This document shows, piece by piece, positions 1 to 7,691 of a stretch of 64,000 bases of DNA. Both the position numbers and the translations under genes were made by a program. The stretch comes from Faecalicatena faecalis (GTDB lineage Bacteria > Bacillota > Clostridia > Lachnospirales > Lachnospiraceae), in NCBI RefSeq assembly GCF_012524165.2, contig NZ_JABACJ020000001.1, forward strand, positions 496,001-560,000, written 5' to 3'. Positions within the stretch are counted from its first letter, which is position 1, and every line of letters begins with the position of its first letter. Under the pieces are notes generated by a model. That model was not told the DNA's origin. It was given only the letters and a program-made list of their open reading frames with translations, and ran no database searches.

Positions 1-278
1 GTGGGGTAATTCTGGATGGGAAGGATTCCTGCCTGATTCATGGTTTCCATGCTGAGCAGTGTATAACACTTGGGGATGGATGTGTAAAAAAAACGATCCA
101 GATTGATTGGATCACCGAGGACTTTGGGGAGATAGACACATCGGTAATCATAATCAGCCTCCTGTTCACAGAGCTGTTCGGGAAGAATTTCTCCGATGTC
201 GAGCGGACGTGTCCTGGAAACGATAAAATCGCGGTAGTCCTCGGACATGATCCGCTGTCTGCATAAAGTTTGGTCCAT
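1..278 (-). CDS. S8 family (subtilisin-like) serine peptidase, N-terminal fragment
   Basis: The gene reads leftwards and runs off the left edge; 92 codons are visible from the ATG at 278. An AGGA ribosome site lies about 9 nt before that ATG. The protein opens MDQTLCRQRIMSEDYRDFI and continues with an Asp/Pro/Tyr-rich prodomain-like stretch ending IPIQNYP-type at the edge. I recognise this opening from the S8 peptidases of Lachnospiraceae and clostridia (CspA-like), but the catalytic Asp, His and Ser lie outside the window, so activity cannot be judged. No signal peptide is visible. Family assignment rests on recognition of the N-terminal region alone. A longer overlapping frame starting further upstream is a shadow and was not used. 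Confidence 0.6.
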   Translation of the reverse strand, partial: MDQTLCRQRIMSEDYRDFIVSRTRPLDIGEILPEQLCEQEADYDYRCVYLPKVLGDPINLDRFFYTSIPKCYTLLSMETMNQAGILPIQNYP

Positions 279-405
279 ATGTATGTTCCTGTTGTTTTTA
301 TAGACAATATATGAAACAGCCGCCGGGTTTTATAACTGCCAGTGCAGATATTACGGGAATGTCCGGGTTATATGCTAAATTTTTATAAAATAAAAAGGAA
401 ATCGG

Positions 406-433
406 TTGAAGTCGGTTGGTTATAGGGTATAAT
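406..433 (+). promoter_or_regulatory. Sigma-A type promoter for the zinc-ribbon/helical-repeat gene
   Basis: TTGAAG at 406-411 and a perfect TATAAT at 428-433 are separated by 16 nt, about 90 bp before the ATG at 524. The spacing and the consensus -10 box make this a likely vegetative promoter. Confidence 0.65.
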
Positions 434-523
434 GTATATAAATATGGAATCTGTACAGGATTTTTCTGAATAAATTAGGTTCAGGGAGCGGCAGGATTCA
501 AAACGAAGGGAGACTAGAAAGAC

Positions 524-1297
524 ATGAAATCATTTTTTGAAGATTTAGGCAGAAAGATCGGGGAGACTGCGGAGACAGTGACCAACAAAGCTGGTGAGGC
601 AGTAGAGGTGCAGCGTTTAAGGAATCAGATCAGGGCGCTGGAACGTGGGAACGAAAGAGATTATGCAGAACTCGGAAGAATGGTATATGACCGGTTCAAG
701 GCTGGAGAGACTATGGAGGAGGAAGCAGCAGGATACTGTGAGGCGATCCAGAACCGAGAGGAAACGATCGGAAAATATGAGCAGCAGATTTCAGAGGTCA
801 AAGGTGATGTGACCTGTGAGGGATGCGGTAAGTCCGTAGGTAAGGATATGGCGTACTGTCCGTACTGCGGTGCAAAGACACCGGAGAATACTGGCGGGGA
901 GACCACTGATTATGCAGGAGCAGTAAAAGAGAAAGTCGCAGATATGGCGGAAAAGGTAAAAGAGACAGCAGAGAATGCAGCAGATATGGTCCGTGAAAAA
1001 GCAGATGCGGCAGCGGATATCCTGCGTGAGAAGACAGAAGACATGGCTGAGACAGCGGAGGAGAAGAGCGGTGAGGCAGCAGATGAGATGAAAGAAAAAG
1101 CGGCTGATGCAGCAGAGAAGGTATCAGATACGGTCGATGCAGTGAAGGAAAAGACTGCAGATGCAGCACAGGCCGTGAAAGAGGGAACAATGGATGTGGC
1201 AGAGGCGGTCAAAGATAAGACTGCAGATGCAGCAGAATCTGTGAAGCAGATGGCTCAGGAGGCAGAAGAGAAGGTCAGGAGCATGATGGAAGAATAG
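524..1297 (+). CDS. Zinc-ribbon protein with long amphipathic helical repeats (LEA/apolipoprotein-like)
   Basis: 257 residues. Residues 1-95 form a predicted coiled coil, followed by one zinc ribbon (CEGCG near 98-102, CPYCG near 112-116). Residues 125-257 are an Ala/Lys/Glu/Asp-rich tract built of a repeating block of about 11 residues, of the form KEKTADAAEAV. Such amphipathic 11-mers occur in LEA-type stress proteins and YtxH-like envelope proteins; here that is only a compositional resemblance. There is no signal peptide or membrane span, so it should be cytosolic or peripherally membrane-bound. It has its own promoter, and the lspA-like gene starts 11 nt downstream, so the two are probably co-transcribed. 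I do not recognise a named family and assign no function. Confidence 0.75.
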   Translation: MKSFFEDLGRKIGETAETVTNKAGEAVEVQRLRNQIRALERGNERDYAELGRMVYDRFKAGETMEEEAAGYCEAIQNREETIGKYEQQISEVKGDVTCEGCGKSVGKDMAYCPYCGAKTPENTGGETTDYAGAVKEKVADMAEKVKETAENAADMVREKADAAADILREKTEDMAETAEEKSGEAADEMKEKAADAAEKVSDTVDAVKEKTADAAQAVKEGTMDVAEAVKDKTADAAESVKQMAQEAEEKVRSMMEE

Positions 1298-1307
1298 GAG
1301 GGATATT

Positions 1308-1787
1308 ATGATTATCCTTGTTTTAATGAGCCTGACATTAAGCCTTGCACTGCTTGATATTGCAGCAAAGTCTTATGTGGAAGGTTATATGACAAAAGGA
1401 CAGGAGAGGTCCTTTGGCAACGGAAAGGTATTTCTGCGCAAGGTCTACAATAAAGGTTTCTGTCTGAACCTGCTGGAGAACGAACCTGAATTTGTAAAGA
1501 TTTCCTCAGTATTTATGACGTTCATTGTGACCATCTATCAATTGATCACATTGATAAGGAGAAAGCATTATTTAAAAAAGATAGGACTTTCCCTGATGGC
1601 GGCAGGGGCCTGGAGCAATACCTTTGACCGATGGATCAGAGGCTATGTGATCGACTATGTCGGTTTCCGTACCAAATGGAAAAAAATCACAGAAATTACG
1701 TATAATCTCGGTGATTTTTTCATTATGGCAGGTTCTGTATTTATGATGCTGTCTTCCCTGTTTCGAGGCAGGAAAAAGAAACATTAG
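1308..1787 (+). CDS. Signal peptidase II-like (prolipoprotein peptidase, LspA family)
   Basis: 159 residues with four hydrophobic segments, the usual size for LspA. The family motifs can be seen: an NxG element (NKGF near 48-51), a TFDRWIRGYVIDY block whose VID Asp (D116) matches the first catalytic Asp, and TYNLGDFF, whose D136 matches the second. LspA cleaves the signal peptide of diacylglyceryl-modified prolipoproteins in the membrane. The sequence departs from typical LspA: the Gly-Asn before the DR motif is Ser-Asn, and several flanking residues differ. It may therefore be a divergent paralogue, with the canonical enzyme elsewhere. It follows the zinc-ribbon gene by 11 nt. Its stop overlaps by 4 nt the stop of the convergent dehydrogenase gene. 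Confidence 0.7.
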   Translation: MIILVLMSLTLSLALLDIAAKSYVEGYMTKGQERSFGNGKVFLRKVYNKGFCLNLLENEPEFVKISSVFMTFIVTIYQLITLIRRKHYLKKIGLSLMAAGAWSNTFDRWIRGYVIDYVGFRTKWKKITEITYNLGDFFIMAGSVFMMLSSLFRGRKKKH

Positions 1788-2722
1788 GTCTGGGAAAAGA
1801 AATCCCTCACTTGACCGGCGATAGTTTGCATCAGGCGGGTGCGTGATTCCACACTTGCCCAGCCGACGTGAGGAGTGATATAAAGCTTTCGGCTGTCCTT
1901 GATTTTTAAGAACGGGCTGTCTTTTGACATCGGCTCCTCTTTCAGAACATCCAGTCCGGCAGCAGCAATTTTGTTCTCTAATAATGCAGCAGCAAGTGCA
2001 TCTTCGTCAACGATCTGGCCCCGGCCAAGATTCAGGAAGATCGCGTGCGGCTGCATTTTTTTGAATGCATCCTGATTCATGAGTCCTTCAGTATATTGAT
2101 TCAGCGGAGCATGTACAGATATGATGTCCGAGGTAGTAAGCAGGGTATCAAAATCTACCTGACAGTAGCCCTTCTGGGAGGAAGAACCGGAAGGAGAATA
2201 ATAGATCACCTTTGCACCGAAAAAGGCTGCAATATCTGCGACTCTACGTCCGATATTCCCGAGTCCGATGATGCCCCAGGTCATGCCATGGAGCTCATGG
2301 AAGTGTTCATTAAAATGGGTGGAAACCGTATCTCCTACGTATTGCTCACTTTTTACATAATCGTCATAATAGCGAAGCTTTTCCAGGAGATAGAAGAGCA
2401 TAGCAAAGGTGTGCTGTGCCACGGATTCCGTGGAATAGCCGGCAACATTGCGCCAGGCGATCCCTCTTTGCTCCAGATAGTCTTTGTCGAGGTTGTTGGT
2501 GCCTGTGGCTGTTACGCAGACGAGCTTTAAATTTTTAGCCGAATGGATCGACTTCTCATTGATCTCAATCTTATTGATAATAAGGACATCCGCATCCTGA
2601 ACTCTCTTTGGGACCTCTTCGGGTGCCGTAAATGGATACTTCACGACCTCTCCAAGCTCATCGAACTGGGAGAGGTCAATGTCTTCTCCGATTGTTTTTG
2701 CATCTAAAAATACAATTTTCAT
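1784..2722 (-). CDS. NAD-dependent D-2-hydroxyacid dehydrogenase
   Basis: 312 residues, the normal length of the family. The NAD-binding fold carries GLGNIG at 153-158. Catalytic elements follow in order: the Arg in NLGRGQIVDE (R234), the Glu in LKEEP, and the His in ITPHVGW (H285). It should reduce a 2-ketoacid to a D-2-hydroxyacid with NADH in the cytosol. The set of motifs fits the glycerate dehydrogenase/hydroxypyruvate reductase subgroup, but the substrate cannot be read from sequence. It is transcribed divergently from nudC and converges, with overlapping stops, on the LspA-like gene. An AAAGGAG ribosome site precedes the ATG. Confidence 0.88.
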   Translation of the reverse strand: MKIVFLDAKTIGEDIDLSQFDELGEVVKYPFTAPEEVPKRVQDADVLIINKIEINEKSIHSAKNLKLVCVTATGTNNLDKDYLEQRGIAWRNVAGYSTESVAQHTFAMLFYLLEKLRYYDDYVKSEQYVGDTVSTHFNEHFHELHGMTWGIIGLGNIGRRVADIAAFFGAKVIYYSPSGSSSQKGYCQVDFDTLLTTSDIISVHAPLNQYTEGLMNQDAFKKMQPHAIFLNLGRGQIVDEDALAAALLENKIAAAGLDVLKEEPMSKDSPFLKIKDSRKLYITPHVGWASVESRTRLMQTIAGQVRDFFSQT

Positions 2723-2878
2723 ATAGATCTCCTTTCCTGTACTTATTAACGCTATTTATTATTATTTATCAGTTTAGCGAAGAAGTCAATACGAAGCTTT
2801 TATCAGATTTCCCAAAACCTCTTCCTGGGGAGGGGATATTAAGAAATGGGATTTTGGGTTTCAGTCGGGTTGAAAGTG

Positions 2879-2887
2879 TGGTATGAT
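2879..2887 (+). promoter_or_regulatory. Extended -10 promoter candidate for nudC
   Basis: TGGTATGAT (TGn plus TATGAT) lies 33 nt before the nudC ATG. No good -35 box is seen at 17 nt, which is tolerated for extended -10 promoters. Confidence 0.4.
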
Positions 2888-2919
2888 TATTAAGAATATA
2901 AAGAAAGCAGGGAGAAGAT

Positions 2920-3759
2920 ATGATTCAGGATATAGCACCACATGAATATAGAAATGAATACAGGCCTAAGCCGCCCGAGAAGGACAGTATTGCCCTGTAT
3001 TTTGAAGACCATGCTGTACTGATGAGAAAGACAGCAGAGGGGATAGAATACCCGACATTTGGAGATATTGAGCATTTGAATGAAGAGATTTATGAGGAGT
3101 ATACGTATCTGTTTGCCATAGATGGAGAGCGTTATTATCTGGTCGATGAGATCAACCGGGTGCGTTTGTCTCCTTTTACCATGGAGAATACCGAGGTCTT
3201 TCGGGCAGCCGACCCACAGTATAGGGCATTCGCAGGGATTACAGGTTACCAGCTTTATAACTGGTATAAGAATCATAAATACTGCGGGCGCTGCGGAAGC
3301 TTCTTGAAGAAGGATGAAAAGGAGCGGATGCTTTTTTGTGAGAAGTGCCACAATATGGAGTATCCGAAGATCAGCCCAGCCACGATTATCGGCGTACTGG
3401 ACGGCGACCGGATATTGATGAGTAAATATGCGGGCAGAAGCTACAAGAAATATGCACTCCTTGCTGGATTTGTTGAGATCGGAGAGACGGTAGAGGAGAC
3501 GGTAAAGAGGGAGGTCATGGAGGAAGTCGGACTCAAGGTAAAGAACGTCCGCTATTATAAGAGCCAGCCATGGTCTTTCAGCGATACGGTTCTGATGGGA
3601 TTTTATTGCGACCTGGATGGAGAGGATAAGATTACATTAGACGAGGAAGAGTTAGCGCTTGCTGAATGGTTCGAAAGAGATAAGATACCGGTAGAACCTT
3701 CCCGGGACAGTCTGACCAATGAGATGATTATGAAATTTAAAAATGGAGAGATTCAATAA
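2920..3759 (+). CDS. nudC: NAD(+) diphosphatase, Nudix family, zinc-ribbon type (NudC)
   Basis: 279 residues. The NudC layout is complete: an N-terminal domain, a four-Cys zinc ribbon (CGRCG and CEKCH near 126-145), then the Nudix domain. The Nudix box begins GFVEIGETVEETV and ends REVMEEVGL, giving the GX5EX7REUXEEXGU pattern. The NudC signature SQPWSFSD follows about 15 residues later. The enzyme hydrolyses NAD(H) to NMN(H) and AMP and can remove NAD caps from RNA 5' ends, using divalent metal in the cytosol. It stands alone, divergent from the dehydrogenase. The intergenic DNA downstream holds a dispersed repeat. Confidence 0.93.
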   Translation: MIQDIAPHEYRNEYRPKPPEKDSIALYFEDHAVLMRKTAEGIEYPTFGDIEHLNEEIYEEYTYLFAIDGERYYLVDEINRVRLSPFTMENTEVFRAADPQYRAFAGITGYQLYNWYKNHKYCGRCGSFLKKDEKERMLFCEKCHNMEYPKISPATIIGVLDGDRILMSKYAGRSYKKYALLAGFVEIGETVEETVKREVMEEVGLKVKNVRYYKSQPWSFSDTVLMGFYCDLDGEDKITLDEEELALAEWFERDKIPVEPSRDSLTNEMIMKFKNGEIQ

Positions 3760-3769
3760 ATCTCTCTGG

Positions 3770-3836
3770 CTGTCAGCTTTGGGCATAGTTCGATAGCAAG
3801 TGTCAAGTTTGCGAATGAACAGTAGGGAATAGTTAC
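3770..3836 (+). repeat. Dispersed intergenic repeat, copy A
   Basis: About 65 bp starting CTGTCAGCTTTGGGCATAG that closely matches the reverse complement of 32478-32550, including the shared core AGCAAGTGT.AAG.TTGCGA and TGAACAGTA. It contains a short GCAA/TTGC dyad. It sits between nudC and the YitT gene. Confidence 0.7.
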
Positions 3837-3865
3837 TTTTTTTGGAAAATAATCGATCCAGGGTG

Positions 3866-3894
3866 TTGACAAAATATCATATTTGAATTAGACT
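3866..3894 (+). promoter_or_regulatory. Sigma-A promoter for the YitT-family gene
   Basis: A perfect TTGACA at 3866-3871, a 17-nt spacer, and TAGACT at 3889-3894. The transcript would carry a leader of about 90 nt before the start at 3993. Confidence 0.65.
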
Positions 3895-3992
3895 AAGGAA
3901 CAGAGAAGAGCACATGCGAATTATAATTTATAATTTGTAGGTGTTCTTTTTTGTGCTTAATTGGGGAAAACTATTTTAGAGAGGTGAGGCAG

Positions 3993-4847
3993 ATGAAGAA
4001 AATAAGTATAAAAAAGTTGGCATATGATATTTTTATTGATGTTGCAGGAGGTATTCTGATCGGTGTCGGAATCTATAATTTTGCGGCGAATGCGTCCTTT
4101 CCGCTGGCAGGAATCTCAGGTATCGCCCTAATCTTTTACCATCTATTCGGGCTGCCAATTGGATGGGTGACCATGCTGCTCAACGTGCCGATCGCGATTG
4201 GATGCTACCGTACGCTGGGGAAGGAATTTTTTGTCCGTTCTGTCCGTTCCGTTATTATTACATCACTGATTATTGACTATGTAGTTCCACTGTTTCCGGT
4301 ATACTCGGGTGACCGGATGCTTGCAGCGATCTGCACAGGTATCTTCTCGGGACTTGGATATGCATTGATTTTTATGAACAACTCCTCAACAGGAGGTATG
4401 GATTTCATTACCGTTTCTGTAAAAGTGAAACACCCACATCTGACACTTGGAAAAATCGTGTTTATTACGGATGCCATTATCGTAGCGATCGGTGGATTTA
4501 TCTTTAAAGATGTGGACGGGACAATCTATGGTTTTATCATCACATATCTTCTGACTGTAGTAATTGATAAGATCATGTATGGTATTGATGCAGGAAAAAT
4601 GACCCTGATCGTGACCGAGAAGGGACCGGAGGTCGCTGAGAAGATCGATGAGTACTCAGGAAGAGGCTCTACACTGCTAAAAGGCAGGGGAAGCTACTCT
4701 GGAATTGAGAAAGAGGTCGTAATGTGTGCCTGCAATAACAAACAGATGTATACGATCCGCCGTATTGTGCGGGAAGTAGATCCATCTGCGTTTACGGTTA
4801 TTATGGAATCGAATGAGGTCGTGGGAGAAGGATTTAAGGAAGAGTAA
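3993..4847 (+). CDS. YitT/DUF2179 family membrane protein
   Basis: 284 residues. The ATG at 3993 was chosen because GAGAGGTGAGG lies just before it; an upstream in-frame TTG at 3951 has no ribosome site. The N-terminal half holds five or six hydrophobic segments with family-typical stretches (FAANASFPLAGISGIAL, STGGMDFIT). The C-terminal ~80 residues form the soluble DUF2179 domain (KMTLIVTEKG, GRGSTLLKGRGSYSG, EVVMCAC). Such proteins are widespread in Firmicutes, often in several copies, and their transport role is not established. It is monocistronic, with its own promoter and a strong terminator at 4874-4919. Confidence 0.9.
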   Translation: MKKISIKKLAYDIFIDVAGGILIGVGIYNFAANASFPLAGISGIALIFYHLFGLPIGWVTMLLNVPIAIGCYRTLGKEFFVRSVRSVIITSLIIDYVVPLFPVYSGDRMLAAICTGIFSGLGYALIFMNNSSTGGMDFITVSVKVKHPHLTLGKIVFITDAIIVAIGGFIFKDVDGTIYGFIITYLLTVVIDKIMYGIDAGKMTLIVTEKGPEVAEKIDEYSGRGSTLLKGRGSYSGIEKEVVMCACNNKQMYTIRRIVREVDPSAFTVIMESNEVVGEGFKEE

Positions 4848-4873
4848 AAATATTGTATACTGTATCAGCATGA

Positions 4874-4919
4874 AAAAGGATGTGCGGTATCCTCTGGAAG
4901 GAGGATGGCACATCCTTTT
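4874..4919 (+). terminator. Intrinsic terminator after the YitT gene
   Basis: AAAAGGATGTGC (4874-4885) pairs with GCACATCCTTTT (4908-4919). An inner ATCCTC/GAGGAT stem extends the hairpin. The A-rich left arm makes it usable in both directions, also serving the convergent small gene. Confidence 0.85.
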
Positions 4920-4947
4920 GTGATATAAGAAACTGTACTTTTAGCTT

Positions 4948-5331
4948 TTATTTGAGCCGGGTCAGATGCTGACAGTATACATATACGTTCTGAATCTTTT
5001 TAGCTTCTACGCCTTCCGGGGCTTCTATGACTGGCTGAGTCTCAGAAGGGGTGACATAAAGCTTGAAGGCAATCGCGTCCTGTCCCTCCCGCATATTCCG
5101 AATTTTTTTATATTGAAAATTGCGCTTTGTGATTCCCAGGTAATCAAAAATAATCGTTTCGATATCCTCATCTGCAAAGCATCTGAGTATTTCCGGTTCA
5201 TCATAGATATCGATGATCGTTCTGGCCTCCTCGAAGCTGAGGTTCGTACATTTGAATTCCCCTTTATTCAGCACAGACATCATGCTGCTGTTATCGAGTA
5301 ACAATAATGGTTGAGCCGTTTTTTCTGCCAT
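4948..5331 (-). CDS. Conserved-looking hypothetical protein, 127 residues
   Basis: The ATG at 5331 was chosen because AAAGGAAG lies 8-9 nt upstream; the longer frame from 5367 would overlap that ribosome site. The protein is mixed alpha/beta without a signal peptide or membrane span. It contains LLLDNSSMMSVLNKGEFKC near the start, a Ser/Glu-led helix, FADEDIETIIFDYLGI, and a C-terminal FKLYVTPSETQPV. The layout loosely recalls the small STIV-B116-like (DUF1874) fold, but I cannot support that from sequence alone. It is monocistronic on the minus strand and converges on the YitT gene across a shared terminator. No function is assigned. Confidence 0.7.
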   Translation of the reverse strand: MAEKTAQPLLLLDNSSMMSVLNKGEFKCTNLSFEEARTIIDIYDEPEILRCFADEDIETIIFDYLGITKRNFQYKKIRNMREGQDAIAFKLYVTPSETQPVIEAPEGVEAKKIQNVYVYCQHLTRLK

Positions 5332-5480
5332 TATGATCGCTTCCTTTCTGCTGGGCAGACTGTCCATCTTGAAACCGTCTTCTTTTCTTTACAGATTCAT
5401 CATAATAGACTTGAAAGCAGATAGCAACAAAAGTTATTTCCTTAACAAAACCCGTGAAATGAAATATAAACATAATACAA

Positions 5481-5509
5481 TTGACGATTTGTTAGCAAAA
5501 GAGTAGAAT
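5481..5509 (+). promoter_or_regulatory. Sigma-A promoter for the MMPL exporter operon
   Basis: TTGACG at 5481-5486, an exact 17-nt spacer, and TAGAAT at 5504-5509. It lies about 120 nt before the start at 5631 and leaves an AT-rich leader. Confidence 0.7.
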
Positions 5510-5630
5510 TATATATATAAAAATATTGAAAAATCAGAAAATAATACGGATAATAACATGAAAATGAGAAGTATTTTATGATGATATTCTGTAAATGAAT
5601 GGATCATCAGGACAGACGGGAGGTGGCAAG

Positions 5631-7691
5631 ATGGAACGGATAGCCCGTAAGATAACAGGTCATAGGAAGCTGGTAGTGATGATTTTCCTAGTGCTTTCCG
5701 GTATCTGTGCTTTATTGATGACGAAGGTGAAAATCAATTATACCCTGGCGGATTACCTGCCAAAGGATGCAGAATCGACAGTTGCTCTTCAAGTCATGCA
5801 GAAGGAATTTAAGGAAGCCGTCCCGAATGAACGCGTTATGATCAAAGACATTACATTACCTGAGGCCCTGGTGTATAAAGAAAAGCTCAGTGAGATTGAC
5901 GGTGTGGATTCGGTAATGTGGCTGGATGATGTCGTGAATCTAAAGGAGCCCCTGCAGATACAGGACAAGGCTGTGACGGAAACATATTACAAAGATAAAA
6001 ATGCTCTTTTTACATTGACGATACATAAGGGAAAAGAAATGGAGGCCACAAATGCGGTCTACGAGCTGATCGGAGAGAAAAATGCGGTGGACGGGGATGC
6101 CGCCTCCAATGCCTTTTCGCAGAAGATATCTGTGAAGGAGTCCATGAATGCCATGATGATTCTGGTTCCGCTGATCATCGTGATTCTTTTGCTGACCTCA
6201 TCTTCCTGGATTGAACCGATTTTGTTCTTGGCGACTATAGGAATCTCTGTACTGATCAATATGGGAAGCAATATTTTCCTGGGCGAGATTTCTTATATTA
6301 CGCAGGCAATCAGTCCAATCCTGCAGATGGCGGTTTCCCTGGATTATGCGATCTTTCTGCTCCATAACTTTGAGGAGCAGCGGAAAGTGAACGAGGATGT
6401 GGAGACAGCGATGGTGAAGGCAATGAGACTGGCATTTCCATCCGTTGCTGCCAGTGCAGCGACAACACTGTTCGGATTCATGGCACTGATGTTCATGCGG
6501 TTTCGGATCGGATCGGACTTAGGGCTCAACCTGGTGAAGGGCATTCTCTTTAGCTACCTGTCCGTTATGGTCTTTCTGCCGGCACTGACCCTTTTATGTT
6601 ATCGTCTGATTGATCGGACAAAGCATAGAAAGCTGATTCCAGAATTGAAACGAGCTGGAAATATATTATTGAGGGTTGGGATTCCTGCCTTTGTATTGGT
6701 TCTTCTTTTCATCATACCGTGCTACCGGGCACAGGCACGTTCCAACTTTATCTATGGCATGGGGGAGGCAAATGCAGCATTGAAGCTGGGGCAGGACAGC
6801 AAGGAGATCAACCAGATATTCGGGCAGTCGACTTCTATTGTGTTGCTGGTCCCCAAAGGGGATTCGGCCAAGGAGCTCCTTCTCTGTGAAAAAATTGAGG
6901 GTATGGAGCACGTGAAAAGTGTCGTTTCCTATGTTACCAGTGTGGGAAATACGATTCCGGCCGGGTACTTAGCACCGGAAATCGCAGGGAACTTCTATTC
7001 CCAAAACTATGCACGGATCGTTGTGGATACGGACACAAAGGAGGAAGGCAAGGAGGCCTTTTCACTTGTGAGAAAGGTACGTAAGGCGGCAGGAGAGTAT
7101 TACAAAGAATATTATTCCTGCGGGCAGAGCGCAAATCTATATGATATGAAAAAGGTAGTATCTGCGGATACGAAGCTGGTCAATGGGATTGCAATTGCGG
7201 CGATCGCCTTTGTACTGCTCGTGACATTTAAGTCACTGCTGCTTCCGATCATCCTTCTGTTTATTATTGAGGCAGCAATCTGGATCAATCTGTCTGTTCC
7301 ATATTTTGCAGGAAACTCGCTGGTCTACATTGGATTTCTTGTCATCAATACGGTACAGCTTGGAGCGACGATCGACTATGCGATTTTTATTACGAACAAC
7401 TATATGAACCGGAGAAAGGAGATGGAGAAGAGGGAGGCGATCAGAGGCGTTCTGAACCGGAACCTGATTGCGATTCTGACATCGGCCTTGATACTGGCAT
7501 CAGCAGGATTCTGTCTGAAATTTACTTCATCAAATCCAATCGTTGCAGAATTGGGCATGCTGCTGGGGCGCGGGACCTTCCTTTCTTTGGGGATGGTTGC
7601 TGCGATTCTACCAATCCTGCTTTTATTATTGGACAGAGGAATTGAAATTTTGACCTATCATTCTTCATTTTACAGGGAGGTGAAAAAATGA
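5631..7691 (+). CDS. MMPL/RND family membrane exporter
   Basis: 686 residues from the ATG at 5631, which follows GGGAGGTGG; an ATG 36 nt further upstream lacks a ribosome site. It has the two-fold RND layout: an N-terminal span, an outer domain (about 35-170), a block of five or six membrane helices, then a second outer domain (about 375-515) and a second helix block. The helix-4-like motifs SLDYAIFLLHN (near 238) and TIDYAIFITNN (near 582) are the paired Asp-Tyr elements typical of MMPL proton-relay helices. It probably exports a lipid or other amphiphile by proton-motive force. It overlaps the next gene by 4 nt (ATGA), so the two are translationally coupled. Confidence 0.87.
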   Translation: MERIARKITGHRKLVVMIFLVLSGICALLMTKVKINYTLADYLPKDAESTVALQVMQKEFKEAVPNERVMIKDITLPEALVYKEKLSEIDGVDSVMWLDDVVNLKEPLQIQDKAVTETYYKDKNALFTLTIHKGKEMEATNAVYELIGEKNAVDGDAASNAFSQKISVKESMNAMMILVPLIIVILLLTSSSWIEPILFLATIGISVLINMGSNIFLGEISYITQAISPILQMAVSLDYAIFLLHNFEEQRKVNEDVETAMVKAMRLAFPSVAASAATTLFGFMALMFMRFRIGSDLGLNLVKGILFSYLSVMVFLPALTLLCYRLIDRTKHRKLIPELKRAGNILLRVGIPAFVLVLLFIIPCYRAQARSNFIYGMGEANAALKLGQDSKEINQIFGQSTSIVLLVPKGDSAKELLLCEKIEGMEHVKSVVSYVTSVGNTIPAGYLAPEIAGNFYSQNYARIVVDTDTKEEGKEAFSLVRKVRKAAGEYYKEYYSCGQSANLYDMKKVVSADTKLVNGIAIAAIAFVLLVTFKSLLLPIILLFIIEAAIWINLSVPYFAGNSLVYIGFLVINTVQLGATIDYAIFITNNYMNRRKEMEKREAIRGVLNRNLIAILTSALILASAGFCLKFTSSNPIVAELGMLLGRGTFLSLGMVAAILPILLLLLDRGIEILTYHSSFYREVKK

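Noticed and set aside
38..307. An 89-codon antisense frame at the left edge as a gene
   Set aside because: It overlaps the better-supported peptidase frame, which has a ribosome site and a recognisable N-terminus.
661..1212. Several long antisense frames over the helical-repeat gene
   Set aside because: They arise from the repetitive Ala/Glu/Lys codons of the real gene; they lack ribosome sites and read as Ser/Phe/Leu-rich low complexity.
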